Of a DNA stretch of 14,007 nucleotides, positions 1 to 8,549 are shown in pieces. Position 1 is the first letter of the stretch; each line of letters begins with the position of its first letter. This DNA comes from Ruminococcaceae bacterium UBA1320. GTDB taxonomy: Bacteria; Bacillota; Clostridia; Oscillospirales; Ethanoligenentaceae. The notes beneath the pieces are model-generated. The model saw nothing but the letters and a program-made list of their open reading frames with translations, ran no database searches and had not been told where the DNA came from. The stretch covers positions 1 through 14,007 of the forward strand of contig DBTI01000230.1 of assembly GCA_002306975.1 (NCBI GenBank). Direction: 5' to 3'. Position numbers and translations under genes: made by a program.

Positions 1-531
1 GTTGGCCAGGATGGAGTTGGTGTAGTTGCTCACCGCCTTGGCCTGCGTCATGGTGATGTTGACGTGGTGGCGGGTGTAGCTGGTGGTCTTGACGCGGATG
101 CCGCGCTTGAGGCCTTCCTCGCCCAGGTAGGCGCCCCAGGCCCAGGCCGCCACCATCAGGTGGATGGTGTTGCCCTTGGGGCTGACGCCCAGCTTTTGCG
201 AGCCAATCCAGGTCAATGGGCGCAGATAGCAGCTTTCGAGCTTGTTTTCGCGCACCACGGCCTTCTGGGCTTCGTTGACTTCTTCCTTGCTGAAGGGCAG
301 CTTCATGCGCAGGATCTTGGCGCTGTTGAACAGGCGCTCGGTGTGCTCCTCCAGGCGGAAGATGGCCGTGCCGTTCACCGTGTTGTAGGCGCGCACACCT
401 TCGAAGGCGCCGCAGCCATAGTGCAGGGTGTGGGTCAGGACGTGGACCTTGGCGTCACGCCAATCCACCATCTGGCCATCCATCCAGATCTTGCCGTCGC
501 GGTCGGCCATTGAAGGGGCGAGTGTGCTCAT
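1..531 (-). CDS. ilvE: Branched-chain-amino-acid aminotransferase, N-terminal part (cut by window edge)
   Basis: Class IV (fold type IV) PLP aminotransferase that interconverts Val/Leu/Ile and their 2-oxo acids in the cytoplasm. I read 177 codons in frame from the ATG at 531 to the window edge; the family is about 305-310 aa, so roughly 130 C-terminal residues lie outside. Visible signatures are HYGCGAFEGVRAY (residues 37-49), YLRP (102-105) and TMTQAKAVSNYTNS (160-173), in which K165 is the expected PLP-binding lysine. The start at 531 has AAGGA nine bases upstream; a second in-frame ATG (510) gives a protein seven residues shorter. Codons are strongly G/C-ending, as in the next gene and the distal half of radA but unlike everything right of about 1,810. 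The protein reads as betaproteobacterial (inference from family resemblance). No promoter was recognised in the 81-base gap upstream. Confidence 0.93.
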   Translation of the reverse strand, partial: MSTLAPSMADRDGKIWMDGQMVDWRDAKVHVLTHTLHYGCGAFEGVRAYNTVNGTAIFRLEEHTERLFNSAKILRMKLPFSKEEVNEAQKAVVRENKLESCYLRPLTWIGSQKLGVSPKGNTIHLMVAAWAWGAYLGEEGLKRGIRVKTTSYTRHHVNITMTQAKAVSNYTNSILAN

Positions 532-612
532 GCGCTTGTGTCCTTGGGTGTTTGCCGTGGCTGCTGCGAAAACCCCGCCCCGGCACATTGCCGAGCAGGT
601 CAAAGGGCGATT

Positions 613-1041
613 TTAAGGGGCCGGCGCGGGGTCGGAATCGTCGCCCTCACTCACAGGGGGGCGGTACAGGGTCCATTTCACCAGCCGGCCGTTGAGGAAT
701 TCGGCCGTGACATGCGACTTGGAGCCATCGGTCCAGCGGAAAACCTCAGGCTGTTCGTCCTTGGGCGAAAGCTGCTCACCCAACGCCCGGGTCAGCGCCA
801 GCACGTGCAGCATGGCCACGCCCGGGCGCAGCTTGGCGTTGAGCATGACCGCGCTGCCCACATAGCCGATGGGGTTGTTGTTGGCCCGCTTGAGCACCTG
901 CATGAGGCGGGTGTAGTGCATCAGCACCCACATCACCACGCCCCCCAGGGCCACCGCCACCCCACCCAGGCCGTAGGCCCGGTAGGACATCGCCACCAGC
1001 AGGATGCCACCCACGGGCACCAGGATTTTCTTGAAATTCAT
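613..1041 (-). CDS. Small conserved membrane protein of unknown function, betaproteobacterial type
   Basis: I do not recognise a named family for this 142-aa protein. Two closely spaced hydrophobic segments (about residues 6-20 and 24-45) suggest a membrane hairpin near the N-terminus, followed by a soluble domain of about 95 residues ending in an acidic, Pro/Ala-rich tail (EGDDSDPAPAP). The ATG at 1041 has AGGA about ten bases upstream. It lies between radA and ilvE on the same strand, 75 bases after the radA stop and 81 bases before the ilvE start, so the three may be co-transcribed. Base composition and codon use match ilvE. The overlapping long frames on the other strand look like shadows typical of GC-rich DNA. 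It is probably a real gene because of its consistent codon bias and plausible membrane topology. Confidence 0.75.
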   Translation of the reverse strand: MNFKKILVPVGGILLVAMSYRAYGLGGVAVALGGVVMWVLMHYTRLMQVLKRANNNPIGYVGSAVMLNAKLRPGVAMLHVLALTRALGEQLSPKDEQPEVFRWTDGSKSHVTAEFLNGRLVKWTLYRPPVSEGDDSDPAPAP

Positions 1042-1116
1042 GCGCGCATTGTCCTATGAGCGTGCCCCCCGAGGCCTTGTGGCTTGTGCGTAGCGGGGCC
1101 CTGGGCAGGCTCGGGC

Positions 1117-2499
<1,383 letters not shown>

Positions 2500-2523
2500 A
2501 TTTTCACTTCCAAAATGATTAAT

Positions 2524-3267
2524 TTAAGCGTAATAATCGAGAGTTCCGCAATATATGGCAAACGCAATCTTATCTTGATATTTGTCGTCTTGCAGTAAAA
2601 CCGACTCCTGAGGATTCGATAAAAAGCCGCATTCAACCATTACTGCCGGTGATTTTGCATGATAAAGAATATATAAATTATCACCCGCAGGCTTAATTTG
2701 CCTATCGTTATTTTTTTGCAGCATATCTTTTACATTTGTCTGTATAAATTGAGCAAGCAACTTTGAATTATCATTGTTACCGGAATAAAACACCTGTGTC
2801 CCGCTATATTGGGATTGCTCGAATTTGTTTTGATGAATGCTTATAAAAATAGCATCTGGATTTTCTTCTAACAGTTTTGAACGGTTATAAATATCGGTTT
2901 TTTTCTTTTCTCTAACCGTATCGCTGCCTTCGTCATAAATTGATATGTCGTCTTCTCTTGTCATTATAACACGAAAACCGGACGCTTCAAAAAAAGTTCT
3001 CAGTTTTAAAGAAATTTTTAGGTTTATGTCTTTTTCTATAACTCCATTATAACCGACCGCGCCGCCGTCAACGCCGCCGTGTCCCGGATCGATTATAACA
3101 GTTTTATCATTGACGGATTCAGGTTTATCAGATGCGAAAACACGCTGAACCTGACCAACCGCCATTATTATTATCAGGGTTAATGCGCAGATCCCTATTA
3201 CCGAAAAAAAACAGCTTAATATCACCTGTGCGCGTTTTATGGGTGTCTTAACAATACGAATTTTCAC
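2524..3267 (-). CDS. cwlD: N-acetylmuramoyl-L-alanine amidase, CwlD type (spore cortex)
   Basis: Zinc amidase (Amidase_3) that removes the peptide from muramic acid; CwlD does this in the forespore cortex, the step that leads to muramic-delta-lactam and later germination. At 247 aa it is close to B. subtilis CwlD (about 237 aa) and alignable by eye along its length. It has a short cytoplasmic tail, one membrane anchor (about residues 14-37), DPGHGG (60-65) with zinc ligand H63, E78, SIHQN with H145, and VECGFLSNP with catalytic E212. The start is GTG at 3267, chosen because it gives the complete anchor and lies just after a GGGGTGG ribosome site; the next Met is inside the membrane segment. 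That ribosome site lies in the 3' arm of a hairpin (see 3272-3307). radA follows after 24 bases, probably in one transcript. Calling it CwlD rather than another Amidase_3 rests on length, architecture and the sporulation genes nearby. Confidence 0.87.
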   Translation of the reverse strand: MKIRIVKTPIKRAQVILSCFFSVIGICALTLIIIMAVGQVQRVFASDKPESVNDKTVIIDPGHGGVDGGAVGYNGVIEKDINLKISLKLRTFFEASGFRVIMTREDDISIYDEGSDTVREKKKTDIYNRSKLLEENPDAIFISIHQNKFEQSQYSGTQVFYSGNNDNSKLLAQFIQTNVKDMLQKNNDRQIKPAGDNLYILYHAKSPAVMVECGFLSNPQESVLLQDDKYQDKIAFAIYCGTLDYYA

Positions 3268-3271
3268 AAAA

Positions 3272-3307
3272 AACCACCCCTCGAAAAACAGTATGCGAGG
3301 GGTGGTT
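3272..3307 (-). terminator. 12-bp hairpin plus T-run that overlaps the cwlD ribosome site
   Basis: The arms at 3272-3283 and 3296-3307 are perfect 12-bp complements with a 12-base loop. Read on the minus strand, the stem is followed by six T residues and then immediately by the cwlD GTG start. It therefore has intrinsic-terminator form for the upstream gene at 3371-4114, while its 3' arm (GAGGGGTGG) also supplies the only plausible Shine-Dalgarno sequence of cwlD. On a read-through transcript the ribosome site would be paired. Confidence 0.75.
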
Positions 3308-3316
3308 AAAGTATAA
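3288..3316 (-). promoter_or_regulatory. Possible sigma-E-like promoter of cwlD inside the hairpin
   Basis: On the minus strand TTATACT (3310-3316) and CATACTGT (3288-3295) are separated by 14 bases, compared with the Bacillus sigma-E pattern KMATATT-N14-CATACAHT (about 5 of 7 and 6 of 8). The -10 element lies in the hairpin loop, so transcription would begin near 3281 and omit the 5' arm. B. subtilis cwlD is known to be transcribed by sigma-E and sigma-G. The match is modest and this is inference. Confidence 0.35.
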
Positions 3317-3370
3317 CAAAGTTTCCTTCTAAAGTTTAACTTTTAAAAGCATAGTTTCAAGTATTATCTT

Positions 3371-4114
3371 TTAATATTTTCTTTTAACAGTTCCACTTTT
3401 TTTAATGGTAGTATCTTTTTTCTTATATACTATTTTTGAAGTTATGCTTAAGTTACGATACCCTGCCAGATATCCAAGCGCAGAAAAAGCTGGAATCAAA
3501 AGTAATAATAAAAAGCAAACTACAGGGTAAGCTGTAAATCCGTCACCCATAATTATATATTGCATATTAAAAATGCGATATATAGAATTTACGATTGCTC
3601 TTGCAGAAGTATCCGCTGCCGAGGCATGCATTGAAACAAAAAACAAAGTTAAAATTGCATAAGGTATTGCAGCAAAAAGACCAGCCACAAGACCTTTTGC
3701 CATAAATTTTTTCATACGGCCGAATTTAATTCTGTTTGGGTCTTTATTTCCTTCATGCCATGCGGTTGTATACATAAGCCATAAGAAAATAATAATGCAG
3801 AATGTTCCCAACAGTACCTTACCTGCTGTGTAACTTACCAGTCCCCCTTCTGTGTCAAGAACCTTAGCCAGATTTGCTGAAGCTGATGATGTAGAAATTG
3901 TTGAAACCGATGAAGAGCTTATAACTGATGATGAACTTGATACATCTTGTGAGCTTGAAATAGCACTGGAGGCTCCATTTGCAACACTTGAAGAAGTGGA
4001 GCTTGTGGATCCGATTCCCCCAATTGTCATTAAAATTATTATTGATAAAATTACCGAAACGACAGTAGCACCAAATATAGAAAGACTAAGTTTTAATGTT
4101 GTTTTTTTGAGCAT
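3371..4114 (-). CDS. Ser-rich membrane protein with four predicted helices, unknown function
   Basis: I do not recognise this 247-aa protein. It has a signal-anchor-like helix (about residues 9-33), then a low-complexity Ser/Thr-rich stretch (36-78) made largely of repeated S, V, I and T, then three more hydrophobic helices (about 97-116, 140-163, 195-218) and a Lys-rich C-terminal tail (about 227-246). The Ser-rich stretch probably lies outside the membrane as a flexible linker and could be a glycosylation substrate (inference). The ATG at 4114 has GAGGTG at a good distance. A promoter is visible upstream (4172-4200), and the hairpin at 3272-3307 would end the transcript. It is divergent from the L,D-transpeptidase gene. 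The antisense frame at 3852-4196 is a shadow of the Ser-rich region. Confidence 0.8.
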   Translation of the reverse strand: MLKKTTLKLSLSIFGATVVSVILSIIILMTIGGIGSTSSTSSSVANGASSAISSSQDVSSSSSVISSSSVSTISTSSASANLAKVLDTEGGLVSYTAGKVLLGTFCIIIFLWLMYTTAWHEGNKDPNRIKFGRMKKFMAKGLVAGLFAAIPYAILTLFFVSMHASAADTSARAIVNSIYRIFNMQYIIMGDGFTAYPVVCFLLLLLIPAFSALGYLAGYRNLSITSKIVYKKKDTTIKKSGTVKRKY

Positions 4115-4171
4115 TTTTTCACCTCATACAATTTATGTCCATTTTATAAGTATCTTAAATTTCACTTTAAT

Positions 4172-4200
4172 ATTATATTACAATCAGACGCATTAAACAA
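4172..4200 (-). promoter_or_regulatory. Vegetative-type promoter for the Ser-rich membrane protein
   Basis: On the minus strand TTGTTT (4195-4200) and a perfect TATAAT (4172-4177) are 17 bases apart. The -10 ends about 57 bases upstream of the ATG at 4114. The -35 is only a half match to TTGACA. Confidence 0.55.
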
Positions 4201-4239
4201 CTTAATTTAATTCAAGACTGCCGGATCAAAAGCTTTATG

Positions 4240-4268
4240 TTGTAAATTAATTATAAGAATCATATAAA
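4240..4268 (+). promoter_or_regulatory. Vegetative-type promoter for the L,D-transpeptidase gene
   Basis: TTGTAA (4240-4245) and TATAAA (4263-4268) are spaced by 17 bases, about 47 bases before the ATG at 4316. Together with the minus-strand promoter at 4172-4200 it makes the 201-base gap a divergent promoter region. I see nothing else in that gap. Confidence 0.55.
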
Positions 4269-4315
4269 TTCATGTAATGCATATCTGCAATTAAAAAGAA
4301 CGAGGAGTTAATCAT

Positions 4316-5029
4316 ATGCGTTCTCATAATAATTTAACCTATTACACGATGATAACGCTATTTGCAACAGCTATAATACTACTTTGCACACATATGTTTT
4401 TGTCTCACAGCGGAAATTCATTAGCAGTAAAGCCATCGGCTCAAACAAAAAATTACGCTATTCTAATAGATACCAATGAAAAACGCCTATATCTTCTCTG
4501 CAACGGAAAACTGTTAAAGCAATATAAATGTGCAGTCGGCAAAAGTTCTACCCCCTCCCCTCTTGGGAATTATAAGATAACACAAAAATCAAACTGGGGG
4601 GAAGGATTTGGCGGCCACTGGCTTGGTATAAACTGCATCTGGGGCGATTATGGAATACACGGCACCAGACACCCGGAAACGATTGGCACAGCCGCTTCTC
4701 ACGGCTGTTTTCGCATGTATAACAGCGACGTGGAGGAACTTTACAAAATTGTGCCCTATGGCACGCCTGTATGCATTACGGGAGGTTGTTTCGGAGCATT
4801 TGGAAACGGAAGCCGCATTATCAGCCCATATATGTATGGGCTTGATGTTCAGGTAGTGCAAAAACGGTTAAAAGAGTTAGGCTATTTTAATGGTTATTGC
4901 AGCGGTATTTATGATTCCGCTGATTTTAAAAGTGCTATACATAAGTTTCAAAAAGAAAACGGATTAACCGTATCTGATAATATTAACAGAAAAACACTTA
5001 ATGCCATGGGTTTTGTTATGATGGAATAA
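4316..5029 (+). CDS. L,D-transpeptidase (YkuD) with C-terminal peptidoglycan-binding domain
   Basis: Membrane-anchored enzyme expected to cross-link or modify peptidoglycan stem peptides outside the cell. It has one N-terminal membrane segment (about residues 11-30), a YkuD domain (about 46-155) with the signature GIHGT (114-118, His115) and SHGCFR (128-133, catalytic Cys131), then a peptidoglycan-binding type 1 domain (about 172-232; VQKRLKELGYFNG is the typical first repeat helix). Total 237 aa. The ATG at 4316 follows GAGGAG by a good distance. Its 3' end overlaps the convergent alkyltransferase gene by 14 bases. No terminator is visible between the two. Function in vegetative wall or in the spore cannot be told from the sequence; vegetative use is suggested by the promoter type. 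Confidence 0.93.
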   Translation: MRSHNNLTYYTMITLFATAIILLCTHMFLSHSGNSLAVKPSAQTKNYAILIDTNEKRLYLLCNGKLLKQYKCAVGKSSTPSPLGNYKITQKSNWGEGFGGHWLGINCIWGDYGIHGTRHPETIGTAASHGCFRMYNSDVEELYKIVPYGTPVCITGGCFGAFGNGSRIISPYMYGLDVQVVQKRLKELGYFNGYCSGIYDSADFKSAIHKFQKENGLTVSDNINRKTLNAMGFVMME

Positions 5030-5525
5030 AAAACGCGCCTTCAAGCGTTAATAATTCACGTTTAATATTAACTTTCTCAAATCCGCTGCAAAAGCCGCCC
5101 AACGTGCCGTCTGCTCGGATTATCCTATGGCAGGGTACAATAATGGCAATTGGATTTTGCGAAAGCGCACCGCCCGCTGCACGTGCACCACCCGCACCTG
5201 CCATTTCAGATATGCCGGCGTATGTTGCAGTTTTGCCATATGGTATTTTTAATAGCGCGTTCCAAATTTTCAGTTGAAACGCTGTGCCATATAATTTAAA
5301 CGGTGTTTCAAATTTCTTTAAATTGCCGGAAAAGTATGATGCGATTTCTCTTTCACACTGATGGCAAAGCGGGCCTTCATCACAAATTTCTACTTCGCCG
5401 AAATATTTCTTTAGCCAAGAGTCGCAATTGTCTTTTCCAAAAGAAAGATTTATAATGTAATCACGGTTACAGATTACCGTTATATCCCCGACCGGCGCGT
5501 TAAAAGTCTTTTTGAAAAGCTGCAA
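5016..5525 (-). CDS. ogt: Methylated-DNA--[protein]-cysteine S-methyltransferase
   Basis: Suicide repair protein that moves an alkyl group from O6-alkylguanine (or O4-alkylthymine) in DNA to its own cysteine. At 169 aa it has the usual size, with a variable N-terminal domain (about 1-80) and the conserved C-terminal helix-turn-helix and active-site domain. The active site NPIAIIVPCHRII contains C132; GTLGGFCSG follows, as in the family. The start is a TTG at 5525, chosen because AGGAGG lies eight bases upstream and the protein then begins at the normal point; no ATG gives a better start. It is divergent from the recombinase gene with only 41 bases between start codons and convergent with the L,D-transpeptidase gene. 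The symbol ogt is used for the family; no Ada-type regulatory domain is present. Confidence 0.93.
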   Translation of the reverse strand: MQLFKKTFNAPVGDITVICNRDYIINLSFGKDNCDSWLKKYFGEVEICDEGPLCHQCEREIASYFSGNLKKFETPFKLYGTAFQLKIWNALLKIPYGKTATYAGISEMAGAGGARAAGGALSQNPIAIIVPCHRIIRADGTLGGFCSGFEKVNIKRELLTLEGAFFIPS

Positions 5526-5546
5526 GAACTTTTCCTCCTTTTAAAA

Positions 5547-5574
5547 AGTATAAAGAGGTATTATAAATGGACAA
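5547..5574 (-). promoter_or_regulatory. Possible promoter of the alkyltransferase gene
   Basis: On the minus strand TTGTCC (5569-5574) and TATACT (5547-5552) are 16 bases apart. The -35 lies within the first codons of the divergent recombinase gene, as the 41-base gap requires. Moderate match only. Confidence 0.4.
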
Positions 5575-6592
5575 GCGTATTTATGACGAGGCTTCTAAGC
5601 CGATTCAAGATTTTCTTAGATATATGGAAACAATCAAGGGTAAATCCCAAAAAACCGTAGATGAATACGCATTGGATTTACGAACCTTTTTTAGATTTAT
5701 AAAAATGCACCGCAACATAAGCTTAAAAGATGCGGTCTTTGAAGAAATTACGGTGTCTGACGTTGACGTTGCGCTTATTGCCTCGGTTACCCTTGACGAT
5801 ATTTATGAATATTTAATCTACATAAGAGGTGTTCGCCAAAACAATTCGTCTACAAGAGCCCGCAAGGTTTCAAGCCTTCGTTCGTTTTACAAATATGCCT
5901 GTGACAAGGCATGCATGATAAGCGTAAACCCAACCCGAAACCTTGAAACACCAAAGAAGAAAAAATCACTGCCAAAGTACCTTTCACTTGAAGAAAGCAT
6001 TGAAGTGCTTAGCAATATTGACGGCGATCACAAGGAGCGCAATTATTGCATCTTAACCCTGTTTTTAAACTGTGCCATGCGCCTTTCTGAGCTTGTTGGC
6101 ATTGATAACGGCGACATTCACGAAGATTATATAAAAGTCACAGGCAAAGGCAACAAAGAGCGCAATATTTATCTGAATAATGCCTGCCTTGACGCTATTG
6201 AAAAATACAAGGCGGTTAGAGCTTACGATAACGTTAAAGATAAAAATGCGTTTTTTATCAGCCGTTTGGGAACGCGTATAAGCCCTAAAACCGTGCAATG
6301 GATAGTTTATAAGTATCTTGGACAGGCAGGGCTTGACGGCAAAGGATATTCCGTTCACAAGCTGCGTCACACAGCCGCGACTTTAATGTATCAGCAGGGT
6401 GGCGTTGACATTCGTGTATTAAAAGAAATCCTTGGTCACGAAAGCCTCAGTACAACAGAAATATATACCCATCTATCCAGCAAACAGGCAAAACAAGCAA
6501 TCGAAAGCTCACCGCTTGCAAACTTCAAAACAAAAAGCAACCATGAATTAACGAAACCTAAAGATGAAATAGAGGCAAAAAATAAGATTTAA
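5567..6592 (+). CDS. Tyrosine recombinase, XerC/XerD family
   Basis: Site-specific recombinase. It has an N-terminal SAM-like core-binding domain (about residues 10-125) and a C-terminal catalytic domain (about 135-315) with the complete active site: R172 (MRLSEL), K194 (TGKGNKER), H264 and R267 (HKLRH), H291 (GHESLSTT) and nucleophile Y300 (IYTHL). At 341 aa it is longer than XerC/XerD (about 295-300): it has an insertion near residues 50-75 in the N-terminal domain and a Lys-rich, hydrophilic tail of about 25 residues after 315. The ATG at 5567 has GAGGT at good spacing. It may be the XerC partner of the XerD at 7597-8481, or a separate clostridial paralogue; no phage or integron genes surround it, and no dif-like or att-like site was found. 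Confidence 0.9.
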   Translation: MDKRIYDEASKPIQDFLRYMETIKGKSQKTVDEYALDLRTFFRFIKMHRNISLKDAVFEEITVSDVDVALIASVTLDDIYEYLIYIRGVRQNNSSTRARKVSSLRSFYKYACDKACMISVNPTRNLETPKKKKSLPKYLSLEESIEVLSNIDGDHKERNYCILTLFLNCAMRLSELVGIDNGDIHEDYIKVTGKGNKERNIYLNNACLDAIEKYKAVRAYDNVKDKNAFFISRLGTRISPKTVQWIVYKYLGQAGLDGKGYSVHKLRHTAATLMYQQGGVDIRVLKEILGHESLSTTEIYTHLSSKQAKQAIESSPLANFKTKSNHELTKPKDEIEAKNKI

Positions 6593-6599
6593 GAAAACG

Positions 6600-6637
6600 A
6601 TACCCATACATAAGGCAAAAGCCTGCTGTATGGGTAT
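6600..6637. terminator. Bidirectional terminator hairpin between convergent genes
   Basis: ATACCCATACA (6600-6610) and its perfect complement (6627-6637) form an 11-bp stem with a small inner GGC/GCC stem and an AAAA loop. It sits between the recombinase stop (6592) and the DUF624 gene stop (6644). T-runs are weak on both sides, but the position and perfect stem support terminator function both ways. Confidence 0.7.
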
Positions 6638-6643
6638 TGTATA

Positions 6644-7468
6644 TTAATTATTCTTACCGGTGTCTTCAAATATAGGTGCATTTTCCTTGGTTACTTCTTC
6701 ATCCGGCAACTCAGGAATCATAAACTTTTTTATTGTTGGCCAAACGTTAAAAACAATGATAAATCCAATCAGACTTATTGTAATGAATGGGATGAACAGA
6801 AACGATACAGGCCAAAATGAATATGCAATTAATATTATTATACCGCAGAATAAAGTTATTAAAATATTGTGTCCTACTCCCGCAAACGAAAAAATAAACG
6901 CGTTCTTGAAAATTTGTTTAATTTTTAGGTCAAAAGTAATCAGCATTACAAATATATAATAATGCATGAATGTTATTATTATTGTGAAAAGAATACACAA
7001 GGCAAATGGAATAACAAAAAAACCATTCGTAGCTAAATTAGCGTAATAGAACCTAATAGAAAAAACCAATAAAAAGATTACAACAAAATCAACTGCTCCA
7101 ACAATCAAAGATTGACGCCAGTTCTTTTTTACCGTATCTTTAAAATCCATCCACAGAAATGCGTGTTCCTGTCTTGTAAAGTTTCGCAAAATATAAGTCA
7201 AGCCGGATATATTTACAGCTATACCGATTAGCGGTATTAAAGAAATATAGTAAAGTACCGCATTGCTGGGCAGATACATAACTGTCAAAACAAAGGGAAT
7301 AAAAAACGGAATGCAACAAATACAAAAGAGCAGATTAATCTCTATCAATTTCCAAAACTTGCGAATAAATATATCAAAAAAGACAAAGAAACTATGTTTC
7401 TGAGGCTCGTCCTTACCTATACCAGGACCGGGCTTCGAATAATTGCCAAACCCAAGAAAACCAGCCAT
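6644..7468 (-). CDS. DUF624 / YesL-family membrane protein
   Basis: This 274-aa integral membrane protein resembles the DUF624 (YesL) family of Firmicutes. It starts with the typical Gly/Pro-rich motif GFGNYSKPGPGI (residues 6-17), followed by the RKFWKLIEINLLF segment (36-48) and about six hydrophobic helices (near 40-62, 68-92, 118-140, 148-178, 198-218 and 224-245), and ends in an acidic cytoplasmic tail. Biochemical function is unknown; many family members lie beside carbohydrate ABC transporter genes, but none is present here. The ATG at 7468 has GGAGG at good spacing and a clear promoter upstream (7525-7553). It appears to be transcribed alone: a terminator lies after its stop and no partner follows. 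Confidence 0.87.
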   Translation of the reverse strand: MAGFLGFGNYSKPGPGIGKDEPQKHSFFVFFDIFIRKFWKLIEINLLFCICCIPFFIPFVLTVMYLPSNAVLYYISLIPLIGIAVNISGLTYILRNFTRQEHAFLWMDFKDTVKKNWRQSLIVGAVDFVVIFLLVFSIRFYYANLATNGFFVIPFALCILFTIIITFMHYYIFVMLITFDLKIKQIFKNAFIFSFAGVGHNILITLFCGIIILIAYSFWPVSFLFIPFITISLIGFIIVFNVWPTIKKFMIPELPDEEVTKENAPIFEDTGKNN

Positions 7469-7524
7469 TGGAACCTCCGTTAATTAAGTTTAAATAGTTT
7501 TTAATTTTTGATTGCATATTTTAT

Positions 7525-7553
7525 ATTATAACATAATAAACACATTTACGCAA
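7525..7553 (-). promoter_or_regulatory. Vegetative-type promoter of the DUF624 gene
   Basis: On the minus strand TTGCGT (7548-7553) and a perfect TATAAT (7525-7530) are 17 bases apart, about 57 bases upstream of the ATG at 7468. It lies in the 128-base gap after xerD, in which no clear terminator is visible. Confidence 0.6.
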
Positions 7554-7596
7554 AAGCTTACCTTGTAATTTCAAATTAAAACGGGGAAACAGATTA

Positions 7597-8481
7597 TTAT
7601 GCCCTCGGATGGCATTTGTCATAAACTTCTCTGTAATGATTTTTAACTATCTGCGCGTAAACCTGTGTTGATGAAATATCGGAATGTCCGAGCATTTCTT
7701 GAATTGATTTTAAATCGGCACCGTTTTCAAGAAGATGAGTTGCAAAAGAATGCCTTAATGTGTGCGGTGTGATGCATTTCTTTATTCCTGCGAGCTGCGC
7801 ATACTGCTTTATAATTTTCCAGAAACCCTGTCTTGAAAGCCTGCTGCCTCCTCGATTTATGAAAAGCGGCGTACCATCGCTATTTATATCTAGAAGAGCA
7901 GACGCCTTATCAATGTATAGAGCTACTGCGTCAATGGCGTCTTTATAAACAGGTATTACCCTGCTTTTGCTGCCACTTCGGCAATATAAAACACCAAGTT
8001 CAAGATTAACGTCATTTACGTTAAGCGACACCAATTCCGATACCCTGATGCCGGTCGCATAAAGTATTTCAAGCATAGCCTTATCGCGATATCCCTTCAT
8101 ATCGTTACACATAGGCTGCCTCAAAAGCAAGTCCACTTCTTCGTTAGAAAGGATCTCAGGAAGATGCTTTTTTTCACGAACTATCTTTATGCTTGAAGCA
8201 GGATTGACTCTTACTTCACCCAGCATTATTAAATAACGGTAAAAGCACCTGATTGAGGCGACACAGCGTGACACAGTGGAATCAGACCTGCCCTTTTTAA
8301 TCATAGAAGCAGTGAAATTATTAAGAGTCGAGCTGTCAATAGCATCAAGGCTTATAACTCCAAGATCGTTGACATAACCTATAAATTGATTTATATCACG
8401 ATGATAGGCTTGTATAGTATTATCTGAAGCTGATTTGGAATTTTGCAGATAGTCAACAAACCCTGATACATAATCGACCAT
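7597..8481 (-). CDS. xerD: Tyrosine recombinase XerD
   Basis: XerD acts with XerC at the dif site to resolve chromosome dimers at division. The protein has the standard length (294 aa) and both domains. The active site is complete: R146 (TGIRVSEL), K172 (SGSKSRVIPV), H240 and R243 (HTLRH), H266 (GHSDISST) and nucleophile Y275. The stretch HSFATHLLENGADLKSIQEM is the classic XerC/D signature. The ATG at 8481 has purine-rich sequence (GAAGGGAAATGAAG) upstream with a weaker Shine-Dalgarno than its neighbours. spoIIM lies 68 bases upstream on the same strand; spoIIM and xerD are also near neighbours in B. subtilis (with fur between them), which supports the XerD name over XerC. No terminator lies between spoIIM and xerD. 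Confidence 0.93.
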   Translation of the reverse strand: MVDYVSGFVDYLQNSKSASDNTIQAYHRDINQFIGYVNDLGVISLDAIDSSTLNNFTASMIKKGRSDSTVSRCVASIRCFYRYLIMLGEVRVNPASSIKIVREKKHLPEILSNEEVDLLLRQPMCNDMKGYRDKAMLEILYATGIRVSELVSLNVNDVNLELGVLYCRSGSKSRVIPVYKDAIDAVALYIDKASALLDINSDGTPLFINRGGSRLSRQGFWKIIKQYAQLAGIKKCITPHTLRHSFATHLLENGADLKSIQEMLGHSDISSTQVYAQIVKNHYREVYDKCHPRA

Positions 8482-8549
8482 TAAACTTCATTTCCCTTCA
8501 AAAATCGTGCCCTTTTAGCAAGATATGTGGTAATACCGATAAATTTAAT

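Noticed and set aside
3852..4196. Acidic plus-strand frame of 114 codons
   Set aside because: It is the antisense of the Ser-rich repeat region of the membrane protein gene; its Glu/Asp/Leu repeats are a by-product of that low complexity.
5567..8481. Prophage or integrative element suggested by two tyrosine recombinases
   Set aside because: The genes around them are housekeeping or sporulation genes, with no phage, relaxase, excisionase, tRNA or attachment repeats.
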